Source: PSRF01 sp051000815 (GTDB taxonomy: Bacteria > Acidobacteriota > Blastocatellia > Pyrinomonadales > Pyrinomonadaceae). From it: 64,000 nt of DNA. The DNA lies in NCBI GenBank assembly GCA_051000815.1, contig JBPCNX010000029.1, forward strand, positions 68,759-132,758, given 5' to 3'. The notes beneath the pieces are model-generated. The model had not been told where the DNA came from. It saw only the letters and a list, made by a program, of their open reading frames with translations, and made no database searches. Below, piece by piece: positions 52,886 to 60,813 of the stretch; positions within the stretch are counted from its first letter, which is position 1; every line of letters begins with the position of its first letter. The translations under genes were made by a program, and so were the position numbers.

Positions 52886-53725
52886 ATGGGCAGCATAGCG
52901 CCAGTCATAAAGCTCACGAAAAAACTAAGTCATCAGCCGGAAGCGGAAGCGCTCAAGCCGCCTTTGAAGTGGGCCGGGGGCAAACGCTGGTTGGTGCCAT
53001 TCCTTCGACAGCATTGGCAGCGACACAGTTTCAGGCGACTGGTTGAGCCTTTTTGCGGCGGACTCTCAGTGGCTCTCAATCTCCTTCCGGACCAAGCGCT
53101 ACTGAACGATGTAAATCCTCACTTAATCAACTTCTACGAGCAGGTCAAGCGTGGCCTCACAATAACCATTGAGGCCAGGTATGACGAAGCGATCTATTAC
53201 AAACACAGAGAACGCTTCAACGATCTCATCAGAATCAACCAGCAAGCCGGCAACGAAGCAGCGCAGCTGTTTTACTACCTGAATCGAACCTGCTTCAACG
53301 GCCTCTGCCGCTTCAACCGAAGCGGTGCATTCAACGTTCCCTTCGGTTCTTACTCGCCCAGGCTGACGTATGCAGATAACTTTGATCAGTATCAGGCCAG
53401 GTTGCGTGATTGGAATTTCAGCAACGTTGACTTTGAGAAGTTGCGTCTCAAGCCCGACGACTTCATCTATGCCGATCCTCCTTACGACGTTGAATTCACG
53501 TCCTACAGCCAGGGAGGTTTTTCCTGGGGCGATCAGGAGCGAACAGCGAAATGGCTGGCCAGGCATCCTGGTCCGGTAATCCTGTCAAATCAAAAGACCA
53601 AACAGATCGTCGAGCTTTATCGAGATTTCAATTACAAATTGAAGTTTCGCAAAGCACCAAGACGAATCAGCTGCACCGGCGACCGCACGGAAGCGGTTGA
53701 GGTGCTGGCGCTCAGGAATCTTTAA
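52886..53725 (+). CDS. Orphan Dam-type adenine-N6 DNA methyltransferase
   Basis: 279 residues, D12-class. Motif I-like PLKWAGGKRWLV and EPFCGGLSVAL bind SAM, NDVN is typical, and catalytic DPPYDVEF is near residue 196. Family members methylate GATC or related sites. No restriction endonuclease or other modification gene is adjacent, so it is orphan. It is flanked by an inverted repeat upstream and a heptamer array directly downstream, and opposed by the amidohydrolase gene. It could be a remnant of a mobile module, or a genuine housekeeping methylase. Confidence 0.9.
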   Translation: MGSIAPVIKLTKKLSHQPEAEALKPPLKWAGGKRWLVPFLRQHWQRHSFRRLVEPFCGGLSVALNLLPDQALLNDVNPHLINFYEQVKRGLTITIEARYDEAIYYKHRERFNDLIRINQQAGNEAAQLFYYLNRTCFNGLCRFNRSGAFNVPFGSYSPRLTYADNFDQYQARLRDWNFSNVDFEKLRLKPDDFIYADPPYDVEFTSYSQGGFSWGDQERTAKWLARHPGPVILSNQKTKQIVELYRDFNYKLKFRKAPRRISCTGDRTEAVEVLALRNL

Positions 53726-53727
53726 AT

Positions 53728-53848
53728 GAGTCTCAAGTCCCAAGTCCTAAGTCTCATGTCCCAGGTCCCAGATCCCAAGTCTCAAGTCCCAGGTTCCAAA
53801 TAAGTTTCGGGGTTCTATCTTGAGACCTGAGACTTGAGACCTGAGACC
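53728..53848. repeat. Heptamer inverted array (CTCAAGT / ACTTGAG) between convergent genes
   Basis: Left arm 53728-53797 starts three bases after the methylase stop; right arm 53821-53848 ends four bases before the stop of the amidohydrolase gene (53852-53854). Units CTCAAGT, CCCAAGT, CCCAGGT and complements. Confidence 0.88.
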
Positions 53849-53851
53849 GAG

Positions 53852-55546
53852 CTAATCAAGAGCGGTAAACACAATCTCACCGCCGATCACGGTCATCACG
53901 CAGCGCGCTTTCAAAATCTCCGGCTCGGAAATCTTCATGATGTCGGCGGAGAAGATCGTCAAGTCGGCCAGCTTTCCTACTTCTATCGAACCGCGCAGCT
54001 TCTCTTCAAAGGCTGCGTAAGCCGGCCAGATCGTAAACATCTTCAAAGCCTGCTCCCTCGTTACCGCTTCTTCTGGGTGCCAACCCGCTCCGCTGAATCC
54101 CTTTTGATCTTTGCGCGCCACGGCCGCGTAGAATTCAATCAAAGGCTCGCCGCGTTCCACCGGCGCGTCGGAACCTCCGGAAATTATCGCACCGGATTTA
54201 ATAAGGCTCTGCCACGCATAAGCGCCAGCCAGGCGCTGAAGCCCGAGGCGGCTCGGAGCAAAGTGCAGATCGCCAATCGCGTGGGATGGCTGCATCGAAG
54301 GAATCACGCCGAGTTTTGCAAAGCGCGGTATATCAGCAGGGTTAACGATCTGCGAGTGTTCGATACGCCAGCGCGGATCTGCAACTTTGCGTTGCGCACG
54401 CGGCACGGCTTTCAAAGCCTTCTCGTATTCGTCGAGCGTGAAGCGGTTCGCATAGTCTCCAATCGCGTGGGTCTCGACCTGCACGCCTCTGCGCTGTGCT
54501 TCAACCAACATCGGCGCAAATTCTTCCTGCTTGACGGTGAGGAACCCTGACGTATCGGGCTTATCCGCATATGGCGCGAGCAACGCGGCCCCGCGCGAAC
54601 CGAGCGCGCCATCGGAAACGACCTTGATCGTGCGGAAGGTAAAACGATGATCGAACGCGCCGATAATGGGACCTTCTGTCAGCAGCCGGGCGGAATTCTG
54701 TGAAGGGCCATGAACTGCCTTGTAAATACGCAGCTTGATCTTGCCTTCGGTGTAGAGTTTCTTGAAGAGCTCTACTTCCGGATAAGACCCACCCGCGTCC
54801 TGGACCTGCGTCCAGCCGAGTTCGATGTTTCGTTTGACGCCGAGCAGAACCGCGCGTTCCGCTTCCGCGGCGGTTGTGTCGGGGATGTGAGTTCGTAGCA
54901 AAGCCTGGGCCGCATCCAGCAGCATGCCGTTTGGTTCACCGTTGGCATCTTTGGAAATCTCGCCGCCAAAAGGGCTGGCTGTCGTTTTATCCACACCCGA
55001 AAGCTTTAAAGCGGCACTGTTAGCAACCGCTCCATGTCCGTCAGCGCGGGTAAGGAAAACCGGATTGTCAGGCGCAACCTTGTCGAGATCGGAACGGGTG
55101 GGAAAGGCGGGCGGCTGCCAGAACGTCTCGATCCAGCCGCGTCCGGTAATCCAATCGCCCGGCTTCGCCTGATCGACTTGCGTTTTTACTTTCGCGAGAA
55201 AATCGGCAAGGCTGGTGGTGCCCTCGAGATTGAGCGTCATCTCGCGAAAGCCGACTCCGGCGAGATGCTGATGCGCATCCGTCAGGCCCGGTAAGATTGT
55301 CCGGCCCTTGAGATCAACAACGCGAGTTTCCTTGCCAACGTGCGCGCGAGCCGCGGCATTACTGCCGACAAAGACAATGCGATCGCCTTTAATCGCGATC
55401 GCTTCCGCCTGAGGTTGGCGGTCGTTGACCGTATACACGCTGCCATTGATGAAAACCAGATCGGCGGGCGCCGCCCGGGATTGCGGAGAGAGCAGTGCGC
55501 CCAGGTTGAGCAGGATGATACTCAATACAATGAAAAACGTTTTCAT
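53852..55546 (-). CDS. Secreted YtcJ-like amidohydrolase
   Basis: 564 residues, signal peptide (FFIVLSIILLNLGALLSP). Family PF07969: VYTVNDRQPQAEAIAI, metal motif PGLTDAHQHL, long central insert, ETHAIGDYA (His), IEHSQIV (His) and SGGSDAPVE (Asp). Such enzymes hydrolyse amides, N-acyl or formyl groups with a zinc centre; exact substrate unknown. AAGGAAA precedes the ATG at 55546. It is convergent with the methylase gene. Confidence 0.87.
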   Translation of the reverse strand: MKTFFIVLSIILLNLGALLSPQSRAAPADLVFINGSVYTVNDRQPQAEAIAIKGDRIVFVGSNAAARAHVGKETRVVDLKGRTILPGLTDAHQHLAGVGFREMTLNLEGTTSLADFLAKVKTQVDQAKPGDWITGRGWIETFWQPPAFPTRSDLDKVAPDNPVFLTRADGHGAVANSAALKLSGVDKTTASPFGGEISKDANGEPNGMLLDAAQALLRTHIPDTTAAEAERAVLLGVKRNIELGWTQVQDAGGSYPEVELFKKLYTEGKIKLRIYKAVHGPSQNSARLLTEGPIIGAFDHRFTFRTIKVVSDGALGSRGAALLAPYADKPDTSGFLTVKQEEFAPMLVEAQRRGVQVETHAIGDYANRFTLDEYEKALKAVPRAQRKVADPRWRIEHSQIVNPADIPRFAKLGVIPSMQPSHAIGDLHFAPSRLGLQRLAGAYAWQSLIKSGAIISGGSDAPVERGEPLIEFYAAVARKDQKGFSGAGWHPEEAVTREQALKMFTIWPAYAAFEEKLRGSIEVGKLADLTIFSADIMKISEPEILKARCVMTVIGGEIVFTALD

Positions 55547-55959
55547 GCTGTTTCCTTCGGTTTAGAAAGTGCGGAGTTACTTATGTGCCGAGTTATATCA
55601 CAGGCTGCAGGATTTCCAATTTCCGATTGCCGATAGGAACTCTGATTCACATGGGGCTTAAGCTCGGTGACTCACACGCACACTAATAATCAATGGAACC
55701 GTTTCAACGAGTATTGGGTCAGTTTGGCAATGAGGTCAGTACCACCACGCGGTAGCGGGTGGCCGGTGTGCTGGCACTCAGGCCTCGCGTGGTAATGATT
55801 TAATCATGAAACCCGGGCGCGATGCCGCAAGGATTGTGTGCGGTGTGAATGAGAACACTAAGCAATGAGAGTGAACCGCAAAGATTTAGTGATCAACTGC
55901 ATCCAGGGATACAATTGCATCACCCAAAAGCATCGCCATACATCGAGGTCCAACAGCTA
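55547..55959. other. Intergenic region with repeat copies
   Basis: No gene recognised. Contains a heptamer remnant CCAATTTCCGATTGCCGATA near 55612-55631 and the GAGGTCAGTACCACC repeat (annotated separately). The dienelactone hydrolase frame can be extended to 55849 but the start at 55960 is better. Confidence 0.55.
55731..55762. repeat. GAGGTCAGTACCACC repeat copy
   Basis: TGAGGTCAGTACCACCACGC then GGTAGCGGGTGG, with internal pairing CCACC/GGTGG. It is preceded by CAGTTTGGCAA, also seen before the copy at 63855 (CAGTTTGGGAG). Confidence 0.8.
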
Positions 55960-56652
55960 ATGAAAACAGAGAGTCTCACTCTATCCGCTTCACCCGGCCC
56001 CACAACGGCCCACGTTGCGCGCCCGGACGGAAACACTGCCGCAGCCATCATCCTGATACAGGAATGGTGGGGTATCAACGATCATATACGCGACATTGCC
56101 AGTCGCTATGCCGCCGAGGGATTTCTTTGTGTCGCGCCTGATTTATATCGCGGGAAACTTGCCAAAGACCCAAAAGAAGCAGCAGCGTTGATGCAGGCTC
56201 TGGCGGTCGACGACGGAATGGAAACGATCAGAGCTGCGATACGTGAAACGACTGCCAGGTACGATTCACGGAAGCTGGGCATTACCGGCTATTGCATGGG
56301 CGGAACTTTCGCGCTGCGCGCCGCCTGCGAGATCGACGACCTTGCTGCCGCCGCGCCTTTCTATGGTGACATACCGGAAGAAAATGTTCTGAAGCAGTTG
56401 CGAGTGCCGACGCTCTTCATCGCCGGTAAACGTGATGCATGGATTAACACTGAGAAGGTGAGTGGATTGGAAGCAGTCGCCCGCAAATACGATCTACCGA
56501 TCGAGGTAGTCAGTTACGATGCCGACCACGCGTTTTTCAACGACACCCGTCCGGAAGTTTATGACGCGGAAGCTGCGAGCGATGCCTGGCGGCGTGTGTT
56601 GAATCACTTTAGAGAGCATCTGGGTGAACCTGCCAAGCCAGTGGTCGCTTGA
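55960..56652 (+). CDS. Dienelactone hydrolase family protein
   Basis: 230 residues, alpha/beta hydrolase. IQEWWGINDHI (Glu partner), catalytic Cys in GYCMGGTFAL, Asp in AGKRDAW and His in YDADHAFFND complete the DLH triad with Cys nucleophile. It hydrolyses dienelactone or related ester/lactone bonds in aromatic or other catabolism; no pathway neighbours are present. ATG at 55960 chosen because DLH proteins begin just before the first strand; an upstream frame to 55849 is unsupported. Confidence 0.88.
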   Translation: MKTESLTLSASPGPTTAHVARPDGNTAAAIILIQEWWGINDHIRDIASRYAAEGFLCVAPDLYRGKLAKDPKEAAALMQALAVDDGMETIRAAIRETTARYDSRKLGITGYCMGGTFALRAACEIDDLAAAAPFYGDIPEENVLKQLRVPTLFIAGKRDAWINTEKVSGLEAVARKYDLPIEVVSYDADHAFFNDTRPEVYDAEAASDAWRRVLNHFREHLGEPAKPVVA

Positions 56653-56664
56653 AGCCGGCCATTC

Positions 56665-56832
56665 AAAGGGACCGCCAAGCCGCCACGGTTCGCCAAGAGC
56701 GCCAAGCCAAACACATCACAACTAAGAAAGGAGAAACGCCTGTTGAGATAAGGCCCACCATCCTCTCAGCGGAGGCTGATTTGTCTAAACTTCCTTTGGC
56801 GTCTTGGCGCTCTTGGCGTCTTGGCGGTTTGA
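56665..56832. repeat. Octamer/nonamer inverted repeat (CGCCAAG / CTTGGCG)
   Basis: Left arm 56669-56708 (CGCCAAGC, CGCCAAGA units), right arm 56793-56832 (TTGGCGTC, TTGGCGCT units), with a 23-base spacer region holding CCTCTCAGCGGAGG. The right arm encodes the last residues of ppdK (QDAKSAKTPK), so the gene end lies inside the repeat. Convergent gene pair. Confidence 0.8.
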
Positions 56833-59553
56833 AGGTTCCGAATCCAACGCAGCCTGTGCCGCAGCTAATCGCGCGACCGGCAGACGGAAGGGCGAACAGC
56901 TGACATAGTCCAGATTGATCTCGTGGCAGAAGGCGATGGAACTCGGGTCGCCGCCATGTTCACCGCAGATACCGATCTTTAGATCCGGCTTGGCTGTGCG
57001 ACCACGCTCAGCACCCAGTCGAACCAACTGCCCTACGCCTTCGCGGTCAAGCACCTGAAACGGATCTTCCGGCAAAATCCGGCGTTCGATGTAATTGGGG
57101 AGAAAACGACCGGAGTCGTCGCGACTTAAGCCAAACGTCGTCTGTGTCAGATCGTTTGTACCGAAGGAAAAGAAGTCCGCGTGGGCCGCTATGCTTTCAG
57201 CCATCAACGCGGCTCGCGGCAACTCAATCATCGTTCCCACGTGATATTCGATCGTGAGACCATGCTCACCCATCACTTGTTTGGCGACCTCGTCGATTAC
57301 CTCGCGTTGTTGGCGCAGTTCCTCGCTGAGCGAAACAAGCGGCACCATGATTTCCAGCGTCACTTTTTTCTTCTCGCCCTGCACCTGACAAGCAGCTTCG
57401 AAAATCGCGCGACACTGCATCCGCGTAACTTCCGGAAATAAGAGACCAAGGCGACAACCCCGGAAGCCGAGCATGGGATTCGATTCACGAGTTCTAATCA
57501 CCTGGCGCAGCAGGCGACGCTTCTCATCGATCTCATCAAGCAACTTGTCCATGTCTCCGAGAGTCGTGGCCAGTCGCACAGCCAGCTTCAACTCGGCCAA
57601 CTCGCTGAGCAAGTCGTCGACGTTCGGCAGAAATTCATGCAATGGAGGATCGAGCAGACGAATCGTGACCGGAAGTCCGGCCATTTCGCGGAAGATGCCG
57701 ACGAAGTCGCCGCGCTGCAGCGGTAGAAGTTTTTCCAGCGCCTTCTCCCTGGCGCCAACGCCTTCCGAGAGAATCATTTCGCGCATCGCCGCCAGTCGTT
57801 GGTCGCCGAAGAACATGTGTTCCGTGCGACAAAGCCCAATGCCTTCGGCACCGAATTGCCGGGCCACCCTGGCATCGCGCGGCGTGTCCGCGTTCGCGCG
57901 TACACGCAGTTTGCGAAACTTGTCCGCCCAGGTCATCAACTCATGAAAGTCGGCACGCAATGTCGGCTGCACCGTTGGCACCTGTCCCAGGAAGATCCGC
58001 CCGGTCGAACCATCCACGGTGATCCATTCTCCCTTGGTAACCACCGTTCCATTGACAGTGAACTGCTGCTGACCGTAATCGATGTTCAGAGCATTGGCGC
58101 CGCTGACGCAGGTCTTGCCCATTCCGCGCGCAACCACTGCTGCGTGACTTGTCATGCCGCCTCGCGCGGTAACAATCGCCTGTGCCGCAACCATGCCGTG
58201 AAAATCGTCGGGACTGGTTTCCTGGCGCACGAGAACAACCTTGGCCCCTTCGCGAGCCAATTCCTCCGCCTCATCAGGACTGAAGACAACCTGCCCTTGT
58301 GCCGCGCCCGGACTGGCCGGCAACCCGGTCGCCAGCACCGGAGCGTTAGTTTTCGGATCGACTGTCGGGTGCAGCAATTGATCGATCTGTTCCGGAGTAA
58401 CGCGCTGAATTGCCGTCGCCCGATCGATTAGTTTTTCCTGCGCCATGTCGACGGCGATGCGAACAGACGCGGCGCCAGTGCGTTTACCCGTCCGCGTCTG
58501 CAGCATCCAAAGCTTGCCGCGCTCAATCGTGAACTCCACGTCCTGCATGTCGCGGTAGTGTTTTTCCAGGAGGGCGACAATTGAAGCAAACTGGGTGTAG
58601 ACTTGCGGCAACTCTTTCTTCAGCTCACTGATCGGATGCGGGGTGCGAATGCCTGCGACCACGTCTTCCCCCTGGGCGTTCAGCAAATACTCGCCGTAGA
58701 GTTGTTTCTCCCCCGTCGAAGGATTGCGCGTGAATGCAACGCCAGTCCCGCTCTCATCGCCCATGTTTCCAAACACCATTGCCTGGACGTTGACCGCCGT
58801 TCCGAGGGAATCGGGAATGCGATTGATGCGCCGGTAGTCGATGGCCCGGCGGCCCATCCAGGAATTGAACACCGCGGCAATTGCCACCCGCAGTTGTTCG
58901 TAGGGATCTTCGGGAATCGCGTGTTGTTCCGCACCGATAATCTGCTTCTCGGCGGCGATGATCTCGCGCAGATCTCCAGCTTCCAGATCAGTGTCTTTTC
59001 CCCCCGTGGTTTGCGCCTTAAAGCGGTCCATCACTCTTTCAAATTTTTCATGAGCAACGCCCATGACAATCTCACCAAAGAGCGACGCAAAACGCCGGTA
59101 GGCGTCGAGGGCAAAACGCAGGTCCCCGGTTTGGGTAGCGAGGCCCTGGACCGTAGTCTCGTTTAAACCGAGGTTGAGCACCGTGTCCATCATGCCGGGC
59201 ATCGAGAAGGCAGCGCCCGAACGAACGGAAACGAGGAGGGGGTTTCGCGGATCGCCAAAGCGTTTGCCGACCTTTTCCTCAATGGCCTTCAAGCCTTCTT
59301 TAACCTGTTCCCAAAGACCATCAGGAAACTGCTTGCCGTTGGCAAAAAAAGCGTTGCAAGCTTCGGTGGTTACTACCAGGCCAGGCGGGACTGGAAGTCC
59401 TGCGCGCGTCATCTCACAAAGGCCGGCGCCCTTTCCGCCCAGCAGACTCTTATCTTCGCCGCTGCCTTCCTCGAAAAGATAGACCCATTTTTGGGCAGTC
59501 GCTTCAGCCACGGAAGTTTCTTCGTTCAAGACCTTGGCTTCTGTCACTTGCAT
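56785..59553 (-). CDS. ppdK: Pyruvate, phosphate dikinase
   Basis: 922 residues. Interconverts pyruvate + ATP + phosphate and phosphoenolpyruvate + AMP + diphosphate. N-terminal nucleotide-binding part: LLGGKGAGLCEM, SVRSGAAFSMPGMMDTVLN-type stretch (seen as RSGAAFSMPGMM). The phospho-His domain has GGMTSHAAVVARGMGK with catalytic His. The C-terminal TIM barrel ends with ICGEHGGDP (catalytic Cys in CGEHGG) and VSCSPFRLPVARLAAAQAAL. Length and motifs are complete. The last 14 residues come from a repeat. GAGGTGA before the ATG at 59553. Confidence 0.95.
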   Translation of the reverse strand: MQVTEAKVLNEETSVAEATAQKWVYLFEEGSGEDKSLLGGKGAGLCEMTRAGLPVPPGLVVTTEACNAFFANGKQFPDGLWEQVKEGLKAIEEKVGKRFGDPRNPLLVSVRSGAAFSMPGMMDTVLNLGLNETTVQGLATQTGDLRFALDAYRRFASLFGEIVMGVAHEKFERVMDRFKAQTTGGKDTDLEAGDLREIIAAEKQIIGAEQHAIPEDPYEQLRVAIAAVFNSWMGRRAIDYRRINRIPDSLGTAVNVQAMVFGNMGDESGTGVAFTRNPSTGEKQLYGEYLLNAQGEDVVAGIRTPHPISELKKELPQVYTQFASIVALLEKHYRDMQDVEFTIERGKLWMLQTRTGKRTGAASVRIAVDMAQEKLIDRATAIQRVTPEQIDQLLHPTVDPKTNAPVLATGLPASPGAAQGQVVFSPDEAEELAREGAKVVLVRQETSPDDFHGMVAAQAIVTARGGMTSHAAVVARGMGKTCVSGANALNIDYGQQQFTVNGTVVTKGEWITVDGSTGRIFLGQVPTVQPTLRADFHELMTWADKFRKLRVRANADTPRDARVARQFGAEGIGLCRTEHMFFGDQRLAAMREMILSEGVGAREKALEKLLPLQRGDFVGIFREMAGLPVTIRLLDPPLHEFLPNVDDLLSELAELKLAVRLATTLGDMDKLLDEIDEKRRLLRQVIRTRESNPMLGFRGCRLGLLFPEVTRMQCRAIFEAACQVQGEKKKVTLEIMVPLVSLSEELRQQREVIDEVAKQVMGEHGLTIEYHVGTMIELPRAALMAESIAAHADFFSFGTNDLTQTTFGLSRDDSGRFLPNYIERRILPEDPFQVLDREGVGQLVRLGAERGRTAKPDLKIGICGEHGGDPSSIAFCHEINLDYVSCSPFRLPVARLAAAQAALDSEPSNRQDAKSAKTPKEV

Positions 59554-59923
59554 TCACCTCAAGGAAAAGTCATTTGAATAATGCCTGGTTGGAACACCTG
59601 GACGTGGATTGGGTCCAGTCCGTCTCGGATTAGGGTCAAAGTTTGGGCCGCAACTTGAAACATGTCAAACTGGCTTTGCCCAAAAGTCGGATGTTAGTGG
59701 TAGCTTCGGCTATGCCACCGGATGTGAGGCGGTGGCTATGCCCCGCCGACGGCGGCCAGATTTATTTCCGGGCTGTGCCCCTGGTTCGGGCTTTGCCCCT
59801 CGGGTTATTTGGGCCAAAGGCCGCACGAGGGGCATAGCCCAAATGTAAAACCAAGCGTATGGCGGGGCACAGCCACCGCCTCACATCCGGCGGCAAAGCC
59901 GAACTTGGAAAGCACAAGCCGCA
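59554..59923. other. Intergenic region holding palindromic element B
   Basis: Apart from the palindromic element (59698-59907) no gene or site was recognised in this stretch. Short open frames on both strands simply read the palindrome. Confidence 0.55.
59698..59907. repeat. Long palindromic element, copy B
   Basis: Arms 59698-59747 and 59861-59907 match each other and those of copy A at 12293-12500 (shared GGATGTGAGGCGGTGGCTAT). The central part GGGCCAAAGGCCGCAC is the reverse complement of that in copy A, so the two copies differ by inversion of the middle. Confidence 0.87.
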
Positions 59924-60252
59924 ATGAAGAATGCACGCCTGATTTTATCAATACTTATTGTTCTGTTGTTCGTTAGCTTCACCGTCCTGGCCCAATCGCC
60001 CGGTCCGTTGATGTTTGATGCGCCTTTGCGAAACTCATTGATGGCGAAGTTTCGAGCTACGCGATAGAGCCAGAAGCGAACTTCATCCGGCGGTAACCTC
60101 CCCCATGCGGTGCGATGAAGTTGCAGAAAACTTTCCTGCGCCAGGTCCTGCGCGAGCGCCATGCGTCCACCCAGCAGGCATTCGAGAAACCTGCAAAGGC
60201 TGGGATAAAAATCCTGAAACAGCGTGGTGAAATCCTTGTCTTCACTCGCCAT
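59881..60252 (-). pseudogene. Truncated ECF-type RNA polymerase sigma factor
   Basis: From ATG at 60252 the frame encodes region 2 of a sigma-70/ECF factor: FTTLFQDFYPSLCRFLECLL, AQDLAQESFLQLHRTAW and FWLYRVARNFAINEFRKG (residue about 76). After this the sequence becomes unrelated, and the -35-binding region 4 is absent. The point of loss, near 60005-60025, coincides with the 3' end of a plus-strand signal-peptide remnant. The palindromic element B lies at the far edge. It is a decayed gene end, most likely by deletion. Confidence 0.75.
59924..60067 (+). pseudogene. Signal-peptide remnant of a secreted protein
   Basis: ATG at 59924 followed by a good signal peptide (MKNARLILSILIVLLFVSFT, then VLAQSPGP). 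After about 28 residues the frame runs antisense through the sigma-factor fragment to a stop at 60067. The 5' end of some secreted protein gene was thus joined tail-to-tail to the sigma fragment. No ribosome-binding site of strength; the mature protein cannot be identified. Confidence 0.55.
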
Positions 60253-60672
60253 AGCGTGCGCTACACTATCTAAAACAAGCGAGTGCGGCAAAAGTTACAA
60301 AAGAAGATTTGGTGGGGAGTCGGTGCTCAACAAACCTGCGAAGCAGGTGAAAGCATAAAGCCTGGGGCTTGAGCCCCAGGTCACCGAGCGCTGAACGATT
60401 TAAGAGCCCGCGAAGCGGGTGACAGAACAGCTTTCAATGAAGGCGCTATCGCCCCCGCCGCGGGCTCACTTGGTGTTGTTGGCGCGTACCTGAGGCTCAC
60501 GCCCCAGGCTTTATGCTTCCATCCGCTTCGCGGACTGAAAGAAAAACATCATGCCACTCGAACTCCAGTTGATTTTACCTTTCCTGTTGATCGCTTCCGG
60601 GGCCGGTTTGATCGGCGGGCAGCGAATGAAGCGAATGATAGGTATTGGTGCAGTTTAGCCAAACCTCGAAGG
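60253..60672. repeat. GC hairpin block with 16-bp inverted repeat
   Basis: GCATAAAGCCTGGGGC (60353-60368) is repeated inverted as GCCCCAGGCTTTATGC (60501-60516). Inside are hairpins such as GGGGCTTGAGCCCC and CCCGCGAAGCGGG. These are REP-like palindromes; no gene is seen in the roughly 420 bases. Confidence 0.75.
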
Positions 60673-60786
60673 TACCACTCAATGTCAGAACCGGGGGCGG
60701 TAGCGGCCCGGGTTGTAGTGGCGCCTTCAAAACTGGTGAGAAATGGAGCCGGTCGCTACCGCTCCCGGTTCTGACATTCAGTGGTA
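60673..60786. repeat. TA-flanked MITE-like inverted repeat
   Basis: Arms of about 30 bp: CCACTCAATGTCAGAACCGG onward at 60675-60705 and the reverse complement at 60754-60784. The pair is bounded by TA on both sides (60673-60674 and 60785-60786), as expected for Tc1/mariner-type or IS630-type insertion. The 48-base centre is non-coding. Confidence 0.75.
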
Positions 60787-60813
60787 ACGATGCTCTCGTG
60801 CGCGACGCTTGTA

